Shown here: piece by piece, positions 1-6,170 of the stretch
Numbering within the stretch: the first letter of the stretch is position 1
How the letters are laid out: every line of letters begins with the position of its first letter
Assembly: GCA_009786775.1 (NCBI GenBank)
Contig: WQRL01000106.1
Location: forward strand, 1 to 6,336
Reading direction: 5' to 3'
From: Oscillospiraceae bacterium
GTDB lineage: Bacteria; Bacillota; Clostridia; Oscillospirales; Oscillospiraceae
DNA length: 6,336 nucleotides
The notes under the pieces: generated by a model
What the model was told of the DNA's origin: nothing
What the model saw: the letters and a program-made list of their open reading frames with translations, nothing else
The model's database searches: none
Translations under genes and position numbers: made by a program

Positions 1-174
1 CGTCTACACTGGCGGAGGCTTGAAATCATTTCTAAACTTGTGTTCCAGGACTGCGGCCGCCCCACTTTCCCCCAGAGCACCTGCCCACGTCCGGCTGGCG
101 TGTGCGATGTAGCTGGGCTTGTTGGTGCTGGGCGGTGCCTACAAGGATGGGCGCGGTACAGGTAACGTGCGTTG
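1..174. other. GC-rich segment without a recognisable gene
   Basis: This stretch lies downstream of the histidine kinase stop codon. By hand count it is about 61% GC, against about 45% in the adjacent 120 bases of the kinase gene. Plus frame 1 is open from the window edge to a TAA at 163-165 (54 codons), but its translation is rich in Cys, Arg and Pro and resembles no family I know. A minus-strand frame is also open across the whole segment, which is common by chance in GC-rich DNA. Plus frame 2 after a TAG at 110-112 reads LLVLGGAYKDGRGTG, faintly like the C-type-lectin-fold ends of diversity-generating retroelement targets; this is only an impression. No hairpin followed by a T-run is visible, so no terminator for the kinase transcript is called. 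It could be a degraded gene, the edge of a repeat or mobile element, or plain intergenic DNA. Confidence 0.4.
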
Positions 175-1941
175 TTAGAGTTGTTCAGGAGCTATATTGG
201 ATCCGATGTCCGAGTATGGCAAATCTAAAACAACGGTGGTTCCGGAGCCTGGTGTGCTGTTTATGCAGATGAAATCACCGATGCCATAGATGTATTCAAG
301 CCGTTCGCGTACATTGTCTACACCTATCCTTACACGTTCTGTGCTGTCAGATGGCAAGGTGCCGTTTTTGAGCTGAGCCATCCGCTCTCGGCTCATGCCA
401 CAGCCACTGTCACTTATTTCGATGATTATACTGTCTTTTTGCTTGTAAATCATGATTTGAACTTCACCGTCTAAAACACCTTCTTCGGTGGTCAGGCCGT
501 GTATAAACGCATTTTCAACAAAAGGTTGAATGACGTTTTTAGGGATTTTGGCGTCCCAAAGTTTTTCGTCCACATCGAAAGTGAATTTAACATTGTTTTG
601 GTACCGGTAATCCATGATGTTAATATATTGCTTTAGGGTGTCGACTTCAGAGCGGATTGTGTCAAAAACCCGCTCTTTGCTGCTGAGCCTGTCTTGCAAA
701 ATGCGCACAAGTGATGTGTTGACATCAATGATAGCGTTTCCATCCCCTTGGCGCGCAAGGGCATTTATTATGTTCATGGTGTTGTATACAAAATGAGGGT
801 CAATCTGTGTAGTGAGCAGCTTATACTTGGCGAGCGATGTTTCGTGCTCATGCTGTGCGATTTCCGACAGTTGGTTTTTAATTTTGTCAACCATTTCATT
901 AAAGGAATCAGCCAAATCTTCAATTTCATCTCCTGTTGACAAATCGTATTGAACATTATCGCCTGTGTTATAAGCCTTCATGGTGTTGGATAGCTGGCTG
1001 AGCGGCGCAAGGAATCTCGTGTTGGTAGGGACGAGGAAAATGAAGTACAGTATCGGGGAAATAAGGTAAAAGGCGACAATTGCCAATAGCAACGGGATTA
1101 TTTCTGCAAAAATTGTATAATAGGAGGCATAGGCTATGACCACCCAATTTGACAGGTGTGTGGTTGTATATAGATATCTGCCGCCGGGCCCGCCAAAATC
1201 GCCGCGGGGCCCTGAAATGACGCTTAGGCACATTCTCTGTGCAAAATCTGCATCTGAGGTTATGATTATATCGCCGCTTTGATTCATGACCAAGTAATCA
1301 TCGAACTTACCCGACATAAAAACATTGTTTCTCCGTAGTGTGCTGTCCACCCCCATGAAGAGGGTGAAAATATACGGCATGCCGTCAATTACATAGACCC
1401 TGGAAAAATAAGCGACGGAATGTTCGGGAGGCTGTGTTCTGCCGACATCGACAATCTCAATCGGAGAGAAGAACCGTCCGGCAGTTCTGTTTACAAGCTG
1501 CAAGTATTTAGGCTTGTACTTAAAGTCGCTAAACAGCTCAACATCGTTGAAGTTTAGCGATCTTAAAACAGTGCCGCTGGGCAGTTGAATTGCGGTCATG
1601 AATATCCACTCGTGCAGAGATGTAAAATTGTGGAGATAGAGTTTGAGCTGTGCGGTGTTGGCAGGGGATTCGGGCATGGACAGTATGCGCCGCATGTTGT
1701 CAGAATGGGCAATAAAGTCCAGGTAGTCTTGCATATTGCTGTGCAGTGATTCAAACTCGTTGCGGACTAAATCAATGGAAAAATGTGCAGATGCCATAGA
1801 TTCCCTGTATAACCTTGGGGTTAAAATCGCAAGCAGCAAAACCAAGATAATGACATAGATGCCCAGATAGACAACAGCCATACGCCGTGTGAGCTTGGCT
1901 GTAAGCCGTGAACGGTTAAAATATGCTCTAATTGCTTTCAA
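175..1941 (-). CDS. YesM-type membrane sensor histidine kinase
   Basis: Sensor kinase of a two-component system, 588 residues, acting in the cytoplasmic membrane. Membrane segment 1 is at residues 21-42 and segment 2 at about 276-305. Between them lies an extracytoplasmic region of about 230 residues, probably Cache-like, that should bind the signal. A HAMP linker follows (about 313-356), then the His_kinase domain of the LytS/YesM class with QIDPHFVYNTMN (phospho-acceptor His383), then a HATPase_c domain with the N-box around Asn477 (NVIQPFVENAFIHG), DSGCGM at 511-516 and RIGVDNVRERL at 538-548. All key kinase residues are present. The start is TTG at 1941-1939, chosen because AAGGAG sits 7 bases upstream; no ATG fits as well. 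It follows the response regulator with an 11-base gap and is surely its partner. The ligand is unknown; the neighbouring importer suggests a sugar or related solute. Confidence 0.95.
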   Translation of the reverse strand: MKAIRAYFNRSRLTAKLTRRMAVVYLGIYVIILVLLLAILTPRLYRESMASAHFSIDLVRNEFESLHSNMQDYLDFIAHSDNMRRILSMPESPANTAQLKLYLHNFTSLHEWIFMTAIQLPSGTVLRSLNFNDVELFSDFKYKPKYLQLVNRTAGRFFSPIEIVDVGRTQPPEHSVAYFSRVYVIDGMPYIFTLFMGVDSTLRRNNVFMSGKFDDYLVMNQSGDIIITSDADFAQRMCLSVISGPRGDFGGPGGRYLYTTTHLSNWVVIAYASYYTIFAEIIPLLLAIVAFYLISPILYFIFLVPTNTRFLAPLSQLSNTMKAYNTGDNVQYDLSTGDEIEDLADSFNEMVDKIKNQLSEIAQHEHETSLAKYKLLTTQIDPHFVYNTMNIINALARQGDGNAIIDVNTSLVRILQDRLSSKERVFDTIRSEVDTLKQYINIMDYRYQNNVKFTFDVDEKLWDAKIPKNVIQPFVENAFIHGLTTEEGVLDGEVQIMIYKQKDSIIIEISDSGCGMSRERMAQLKNGTLPSDSTERVRIGVDNVRERLEYIYGIGDFICINSTPGSGTTVVLDLPYSDIGSNIAPEQL

Positions 1942-1948
1942 GAAGGTG

Positions 1949-1954
1949 CTCCTT
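1949..1954 (-). promoter_or_regulatory. Ribosome binding site of the histidine kinase, overlapping the upstream stop codon
   Basis: The minus strand reads TAAGGAG, in which TAA (1955-1953) ends the response regulator and AAGGAG (1954-1949) is the Shine-Dalgarno of the kinase, 7 bases before its TTG start. A ribosome finishing the regulator stands on this site, which points to translational coupling of the pair. Confidence 0.8.
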
Positions 1955-3464
1955 AGTCAGGTATTTTTCTGTAGTCAATCGGGCGGCGGCCCGTTTTCTG
2001 ATAAAAAATCTGGCTGAAATATTGAGATGATTTATATCCCACCATTTCAGCAATTTCGTAAATCTTGTAATTACTGTTCTCTAGCAGGTTTATTGCCATG
2101 TCAATGCGCACGTCCGTCAAATATTTATTTATGGTTTGCCCTGTTTCAGTTTTGAAAAGCACGGAGAGCCTTCCTGCGCTGAATCCTACATTCTCAGCTA
2201 CTTTTTCGATTGTCAAATTGCTGTTTGAGCATTGCCTCAAAATAAAGTCCATAGCATTTCTTACAGACATTGAATATTTGGCCCTGCTCTGCAAATGAAG
2301 TGCTTCAAGGCTGCTCATGTACGCATCCGCCAGAAAATCTAAATATTCATCAAGCCCGCGGTAAAAATAATTATTCCCAAAGCTTAGCCTGTTTTCACAC
2401 AGGCTTTCAAAGTATGAGCAGGTATTTGAGTGAAACGAGATTAGGCCTTCTGCGTCGCGGCCATTAATAATCGGAGTTAAGTAATCACGGAGCATTTTTT
2501 TTAGACTTTCAGGGGTGATGGATTTGCCAGAGAGTCCTAAAGAAGGCGGTGCCTGCGGTTGCCGCATAACCGGCTGCCGCTTTAGCTCATCTAGCTCAAG
2601 GGGGGTATCGGACGGGAGTAGGGTGTAAAAGTGCAGAAGTGGCCTTAGTGTGTGCAAATCATCCCTAATTTCATCAAGTGTGCGTGATTTTCTGCAATAA
2701 AAAACAGCTCTTGACTCAGGCATAAAATCACTGAGGTAAAAACCCATCTGCCGGATTAAGTGTTTTTGATAATGCTCTTTGTTGAGCATGGGTTGGTTGG
2801 GCATAATTCCCATGACAACGAAATTGCCGAAATAAAACAAAATAGGCATCCGGTATGTTACAGTGACCATGTTCTTCAGAGCGTGATAAAGCCCGCTAAC
2901 CGTTCCTGAAATAGCGGTGTCATCCTTGGGTAGAGAGAGCGGCAGTGCCGGAGAGAGAATGAAATAATAAAGGCGGCGTGAATTCCAGACCTCCAAGTTT
3001 TTGGGCAGGCCCCGGCTTTTCGGGACTTGAAAGTATTCACGCAAAAGAGCCCTTTTGGACTGGTAAGTTTCCATATCCTCGAAGGCCATATGGGAATATA
3101 TGTGGGTAAGTTTTTCGGTGAGTGTGGCGGGTGTAAGTTCGTTTTTTAGAATGTAGTCCTTGGCACCGCTTCGAAGTACGCGCCTGGCAAAGTCGAAATC
3201 GTCATATGAGGTCAAAATGAGCACATAAGTATCGGGCCTTACGGACATTATGTGGTCTGTCAAATCAAGGCCGTCCATAATCGGCATTGAGATATCTGTT
3301 ATGACAAGCGGAGGAAGGTGCTGCTGGAATAAAGATAGCGCCTTCTTTCCATTTGCGGCTGAGCAGATGATTTTGAAACCCAGAGCGTCCCAATCGACCA
3401 TGGTTTTCAAATCATTTACCATCAAGCTATCATCATCCACAAGCATCAGCGGAATTTTTTTCAC
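1953..3464 (-). CDS. YesN-type response regulator (receiver plus AraC-family DNA-binding domain)
   Basis: Transcriptional regulator of 503 residues, phosphorylated by the kinase encoded just downstream. Numbering from the GTG start: receiver domain about 2-115, with acidic pocket Asp10-Asp12 (LMLVDDDS), phospho-acceptor Asp57 (VITDISMPIMDG), Thr85 (ILTSYDD) and Lys107 (KDYILKNE), all conserved. A middle region of about 280 residues has no motif I recognise, as is usual in YesN proteins. The C-terminal AraC/XylS domain (about 401-501) carries two helix-turn-helix units, near 422-438 (VAENVGFSAGRLSVLF) and 471-492 (IAEMVGYKSSQYFSQIF). I chose GTG at 3464-3462 over the upstream ATG at 3488: the GTG has GAGGG 8 bases upstream, gives the usual short receiver N-terminus, and the predicted transcription start leaves almost no leader before the ATG. 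The ATG would add 8 residues. It probably activates the divergent transporter operon and may control its own gene. Confidence 0.95.
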   Translation of the reverse strand: MKKIPLMLVDDDSLMVNDLKTMVDWDALGFKIICSAANGKKALSLFQQHLPPLVITDISMPIMDGLDLTDHIMSVRPDTYVLILTSYDDFDFARRVLRSGAKDYILKNELTPATLTEKLTHIYSHMAFEDMETYQSKRALLREYFQVPKSRGLPKNLEVWNSRRLYYFILSPALPLSLPKDDTAISGTVSGLYHALKNMVTVTYRMPILFYFGNFVVMGIMPNQPMLNKEHYQKHLIRQMGFYLSDFMPESRAVFYCRKSRTLDEIRDDLHTLRPLLHFYTLLPSDTPLELDELKRQPVMRQPQAPPSLGLSGKSITPESLKKMLRDYLTPIINGRDAEGLISFHSNTCSYFESLCENRLSFGNNYFYRGLDEYLDFLADAYMSSLEALHLQSRAKYSMSVRNAMDFILRQCSNSNLTIEKVAENVGFSAGRLSVLFKTETGQTINKYLTDVRIDMAINLLENSNYKIYEIAEMVGYKSSQYFSQIFYQKTGRRPIDYRKIPD

Positions 3465-3472
3465 GGCAAATA

Positions 3473-3477
3473 CCCTC
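3473..3477 (-). promoter_or_regulatory. Ribosome binding site that decides the response regulator start
   Basis: The minus strand reads GAGGG, then 8 bases, then GTG at 3464. The alternative ATG at 3488 is preceded by an A/T-rich stretch with no purine-rich site. Confidence 0.65.
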
Positions 3478-3497
3478 ACAGCGTTCATTGTAATTTA

Positions 3498-3526
3498 AGT
3501 ATAGCCATTTTACAGCGTATTTACAA
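3498..3526 (-). promoter_or_regulatory. Predicted sigma-A promoter of the two-component operon
   Basis: On the minus strand, TTGTAA (3526-3521, 4 of 6 to the -35 consensus) is followed after exactly 17 bases by TATACT (3503-3498, 5 of 6 to the -10 consensus). Transcription should begin near 3491, about 27 bases before the GTG start and only about 3 bases before the rejected ATG at 3488. Confidence 0.65.
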
Positions 3527-3533
3527 TGCTGTA
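3511..3533. repeat. Inverted repeat across the -35 of the regulator promoter
   Basis: TACAGC (3511-3516) and its exact reverse complement GCTGTA (3528-3533) flank an 11-base spacer, with arm centres 17 bases apart. The -35 hexamer of the minus-strand promoter (3521-3526) lies inside the spacer. TTTACA also occurs twice in direct orientation with an 11-base period (3509-3514 and 3520-3525). The position suits a repressor or autoregulatory site. Six-base arms can arise by chance, so the function is inference. Confidence 0.4.
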
Positions 3534-3549
3534 GATTCATTTGATTCAT
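3534..3549 (+). repeat. Tandem direct repeat GATTCAT-TT-GATTCAT, candidate activator site
   Basis: Two perfect GATTCAT copies (3534-3540 and 3543-3549) stand 9 bases apart between the two divergent promoters. An imperfect copy, GATTGCAT, occurs at 3569-3576, just upstream of where the -35 of the transporter promoter should be. AraC-type regulators often bind direct repeats upstream of weak -35 regions, so this is a candidate site for the neighbouring response regulator. That link is inferred. Confidence 0.4.
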
Positions 3550-3598
3550 ATTTCTAACAAAATATAAGGATTGCATACTCTGTTTTTGGTTATTATGC

Positions 3599-3607
3599 TG
3601 ATATAAT
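3599..3607 (+). promoter_or_regulatory. Extended -10 promoter of the transporter operon
   Basis: TGATATAAT contains a perfect TATAAT (3602-3607) preceded by the extended -10 TGn (3599-3601). At the 16-17 base spacing the candidate -35 (around 3579-3585, TCTGTT or CTGTTT) is poor. Transcription should begin near 3614, about 20 bases before the ATPase start. A perfect extended -10 without a -35 fits an activator-assisted promoter. Confidence 0.65.
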
Positions 3608-3618
3608 CAGAAATCAGA
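3606..3618 (+). repeat. Short tandem repeat ATCAGA-A-ATCAGA at the predicted transcription start
   Basis: Two copies of ATCAGA (3606-3611 and 3613-3618) with a 7-base period overlap the last two bases of the -10 element and the predicted start site. It may be chance in A/T-rich DNA or a minor operator; nothing else supports a function. Confidence 0.25.
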
Positions 3619-3622
3619 GCAT

Positions 3623-3627
3623 GGAGG
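3623..3627 (+). promoter_or_regulatory. Ribosome binding site that decides the ATPase start
   Basis: GGAGG is followed after 8 bases by ATG at 3636. The in-frame ATG at 3621 overlaps this Shine-Dalgarno and has none of its own, so translation should begin at 3636. Confidence 0.8.
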
Positions 3628-3635
3628 TGTTAGTT

Positions 3636-5132
3636 ATGGGGCAGTCTGAATTCTTGTTTAGGGCGAAGCAGGTTTATAAGAGCTTTGGCGCAACGAAGGC
3701 GCTAAAAGGTGTTGACCTTGAAATTCGTCACGGTGAGGTGCTGGGGCTTATCGGAGAGAACGGGTCAGGGAAATCTACATTGTCTTCGATTATTGCCGCG
3801 ATTCAACCTGCTGATTCAGGGTCATTCTTTTTGAACGGAGAACCTTATGCACCTGTGGGCACTGCTAATGCGGTACATGCAGGCGTATGTATGATTTTGC
3901 AGGAAAAAGGGACTTTTGACAGTCTTTCCGTAGCAAGCAACATAATGATTAACAAGGAAGAGCAGTTCTCGCGGTTTGGGATAGTCAGCCACCGCAAAAT
4001 GGAGCGGGCTGCACAGGAAGCTCTTGATGCGGTTGATGCCTCGCACATCAGTGCGGCTGCTCCGCTTGGAATGCTGAGCTTTGAAGACCGCAAGCTGGTA
4101 GAACTTGCGCGGGCAATGGATGGTAAGCCGAAATTATTGATAGTAGATGAAACAACAACAGCGCTCAGTAAAGTTGGCAGAGATATACTCTATGAAATCA
4201 TACGCCGCATGAGGGGAGCGGGAGAGTCTGTGTTGTTTATATCTCATGACATTGATGAGGTTATGGAGCAATGTGACCGAGTGGTAATTTTGCGCGACGG
4301 AATGTACATAGAAACTCTATCAAAAGAGCAATTTGAAGCACCTGTAATAAAATCACTGATGGTTGGCAGGGAAGTTGTAGATCACTTCTACCGCACAGAC
4401 TTAGTATCAAGCGCTGAGGATGAAGATGTGCTCATTTTCAGCAATGCCCGTGCCGGCGCGGTAAAGAATGTATCGTTTGCCATGAAAAAGGGGGAGATAC
4501 TCGGCATTGGGGGGCTGACAGATTGCGGAATGCACGATATCGGAAGGCTTGCCTTTGGTTTAGACCCTCTTGAGAGCGGAGCGGTGTCAACGCCCGCAGG
4601 GGAAATAAAAAATCCAAAGGATGCTATGAGAAAGCGCATTGCGTACATATCGAAAAACAGAGATCAGGAAGCGCTTATGCTGACATCAAGCATAAAGGAT
4701 AATATTTGTCTGGCATCTTATCCGAAACTAAACACAGGTCCGCTTGTGCTTCCGCACACGGAAAACCAGTTCGTAGATGACTTGATTGAGAAAATGGATA
4801 TTAGATTGCGCAGTTCGTCACAGTATGTTATGGAACTCTCGGGAGGAAACAAGCAAAAGGTAGCCATTGCAAAATGGCTAGGGTTTGGCGCAGATATTTT
4901 TGTGCTGGATTGCCCTACCAGGGGCATTGATGTGGGCGTGAAAGCTACATTTTATGAGCTTATGACAGAACTCAAAAATCAAGGGAAGAGCATTTTGTTA
5001 ATATCAGAGGAACTTCCGGAAGTAATCGGAATGAGCGACCGGGTTATAATTATGAAAAACGGGTTGGTAAATGGCGAGTTTAAGCGTGAAGAGGAACTGA
5101 CCGAAGCAAAATTGATTCACTACATGGTTTAG
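3636..5132 (+). CDS. Sugar ABC importer ATPase, CUT2 family (RbsA/MglA-like), two nucleotide-binding domains
   Basis: Cytoplasmic ATPase of 498 residues, the normal length for a fused CUT2 protein, expected to power the permease encoded next. NBD1: Walker A GENGSGKST (40-48), Q-loop Gln89, degenerate signature LSFED (147-151), Walker B LLIVDETTTAL (167-177) with catalytic Glu172, and His204 (ISHD). NBD2: Walker A region GIGGLTDCGMHD (290-301) without Lys, as is normal in this family; intact signature LSGGNKQK (401-408); Walker B VLDCPTRGIDVG (423-434) with Cys426 where RbsA has the catalytic Glu; and SEE (457-459) instead of the H-loop His. The composite site made of NBD1 Walker A/B plus the NBD2 signature is therefore intact, while the other looks inactive. 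The start at 3636 is set by GGAGG; starting at 3621 would add 5 residues. The substrate is probably a pentose, hexose or nucleoside-like solute; ribose specificity cannot be claimed. Confidence 0.95.
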   Translation: MGQSEFLFRAKQVYKSFGATKALKGVDLEIRHGEVLGLIGENGSGKSTLSSIIAAIQPADSGSFFLNGEPYAPVGTANAVHAGVCMILQEKGTFDSLSVASNIMINKEEQFSRFGIVSHRKMERAAQEALDAVDASHISAAAPLGMLSFEDRKLVELARAMDGKPKLLIVDETTTALSKVGRDILYEIIRRMRGAGESVLFISHDIDEVMEQCDRVVILRDGMYIETLSKEQFEAPVIKSLMVGREVVDHFYRTDLVSSAEDEDVLIFSNARAGAVKNVSFAMKKGEILGIGGLTDCGMHDIGRLAFGLDPLESGAVSTPAGEIKNPKDAMRKRIAYISKNRDQEALMLTSSIKDNICLASYPKLNTGPLVLPHTENQFVDDLIEKMDIRLRSSSQYVMELSGGNKQKVAIAKWLGFGADIFVLDCPTRGIDVGVKATFYELMTELKNQGKSILLISEELPEVIGMSDRVIIMKNGLVNGEFKREEELTEAKLIHYMV

Positions 5133-5165
5133 GGTAGAAAGTAATTCATCAGGGAGGCAAAGCCT

Positions 5166-6146
5166 ATGAATGGAAAAACGGCTGCAAACTTAGCCAAGGC
5201 TCCGCAAGGGGGAAATGTTCCGATTTGGAAAAAGATTAATCCGCGTATGATTTTTCCTGCACTGGGACTGATTATGGTAGTTTTGATATTTCAGATATTC
5301 TCAGGAGGGCGTCTTTTGACTGCAAACAACCTGAGGGTAATCCTAAATGATGTTTTTCCGATTCTTGTCGGAGCATCTGCCTACGCATTTATATTGTCGC
5401 AAGGGAATCTGGATTTTTCAATTGGGGCGACTATGGGCGTGTCGGCTGCGGTTGCAGCTCTGGCGGCAGGGATAACGCCGATACTTGCGCTGCCGGCCGG
5501 AATTATCGTGGGTGCGGTTATAGGTGCAATCAACGGATTTTCTCATGCTGTTTTGAAGATAAACGCCTTTATAGCAACTCTCGCCATGCAGTTTATCCTA
5601 GGCGGGGTGATATTAATTATACTCCGGGGAGGGGTGTTCTCAGTTCCGCTGGTAATGCTGTCGTGGAATACCATGACACTTCGGCTGTCCGTGCTTTTTG
5701 CTGTTTTGATAGCTGGGTATTTAGTGTTTCAGTTTACTCCGTACGGAAAGTACTGTAGGGCGTTGGGCTCCGGCATTGAGGCTGCGCGTCAGACTGGGGT
5801 TAATATTACTCTAAACAAATTCATACCATTTGTCGTAATGGGCGCAACCGCCGGGCTTTTGAGTTTCTTTAGCATAATAAGGACGGCGACTGTCTCAAGC
5901 CATACGGGCGGAGATTTGCTGATGAGCGTACTCAATGCAGTGCTGCTGGGCGGTATTCCTATAACAGGCGGCGCAACATCAAGGTTCCGTGCGGTAATCA
6001 TCGGGAGTTTGACGATAGCGTTTCTAAATAACGGAATGATTTTGCTGGGTTTTGTGCCTAATACCAGGCAGTTGCTGCAAGGGGTGATTTTTCTCATGGC
6101 AATTGCAATTTCCTTTGATCGCAAAAACACCAAGGTGATAAAATAA
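5166..6146 (+). CDS. CUT2-family sugar ABC importer permease (RbsC-like, BPD_transp_2)
   Basis: Integral membrane protein of 326 residues, the usual RbsC length, forming (probably as a dimer) the channel driven by the upstream ATPase. After about 28 cytoplasmic residues there are 9-10 hydrophobic segments, among them about 29-47, 61-79, 105-124, 135-153, 172-190, 219-238 and 275-297. Family marks are GNLDFSIGATMGVSAA (80-95), the counterpart of the G-I-D-L-S-V-G motif; the cytoplasmic ATPase-contact loop GKYCRALGSGIEAARQTGVN (194-213); and VLLGGIPITGGATSRF (259-274). GGGAGG (5152-5157) lies 8 bases before the ATG. It starts 33 bases after the ATPase stop and ends 24 bases before the lipoprotein start, so the three genes form one operon. 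With a single permease gene visible, a homodimer is likely, although genes beyond the window edge are unseen. Confidence 0.95.
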   Translation: MNGKTAANLAKAPQGGNVPIWKKINPRMIFPALGLIMVVLIFQIFSGGRLLTANNLRVILNDVFPILVGASAYAFILSQGNLDFSIGATMGVSAAVAALAAGITPILALPAGIIVGAVIGAINGFSHAVLKINAFIATLAMQFILGGVILIILRGGVFSVPLVMLSWNTMTLRLSVLFAVLIAGYLVFQFTPYGKYCRALGSGIEAARQTGVNITLNKFIPFVVMGATAGLLSFFSIIRTATVSSHTGGDLLMSVLNAVLLGGIPITGGATSRFRAVIIGSLTIAFLNNGMILLGFVPNTRQLLQGVIFLMAIAISFDRKNTKVIK

Positions 6147-6170
6147 ATAGAAAAAGGAGAGTTTATTAAA

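Noticed and set aside
1..165. Plus-strand open frame ending at TAA 163-165 as the tail of a gene
   Set aside because: 54 codons without a stop is unremarkable at about 61% GC, the peptide matches no family I know, and the opposite strand is equally open.
1..174. Rho-independent terminator after the kinase gene
   Set aside because: No GC-rich hairpin followed by a T-run is visible on the minus strand.
968..1231. 87-residue minus-strand open frame inside the kinase gene, and other frames of 60-86 residues within the five genes
   Set aside because: They overlap strongly supported coding regions in other frames and have no recognisable product.
3571..3576. TTGCAT as the -35 of the transporter promoter
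   Set aside because: It is 25 bases from the TATAAT, too far for a normal sigma-A promoter.
3621..3635. ATG at 3621 as the start of the ATPase
   Set aside because: It overlaps the Shine-Dalgarno of the ATG at 3636 and lies only about 7 bases from the predicted transcription start.
3465..3635. Riboswitch or small RNA in the intergenic region
   Set aside because: Both predicted leaders are only about 20-30 bases long, too short for a riboswitch, and the region is filled by promoters and short repeats.
4503..5132. Second half of the ATPase as a decaying pseudogene
   Set aside because: The frame is intact to a normal C-terminus, the LSGGNKQK signature is perfect, and a degenerate second Walker A is normal for this family.
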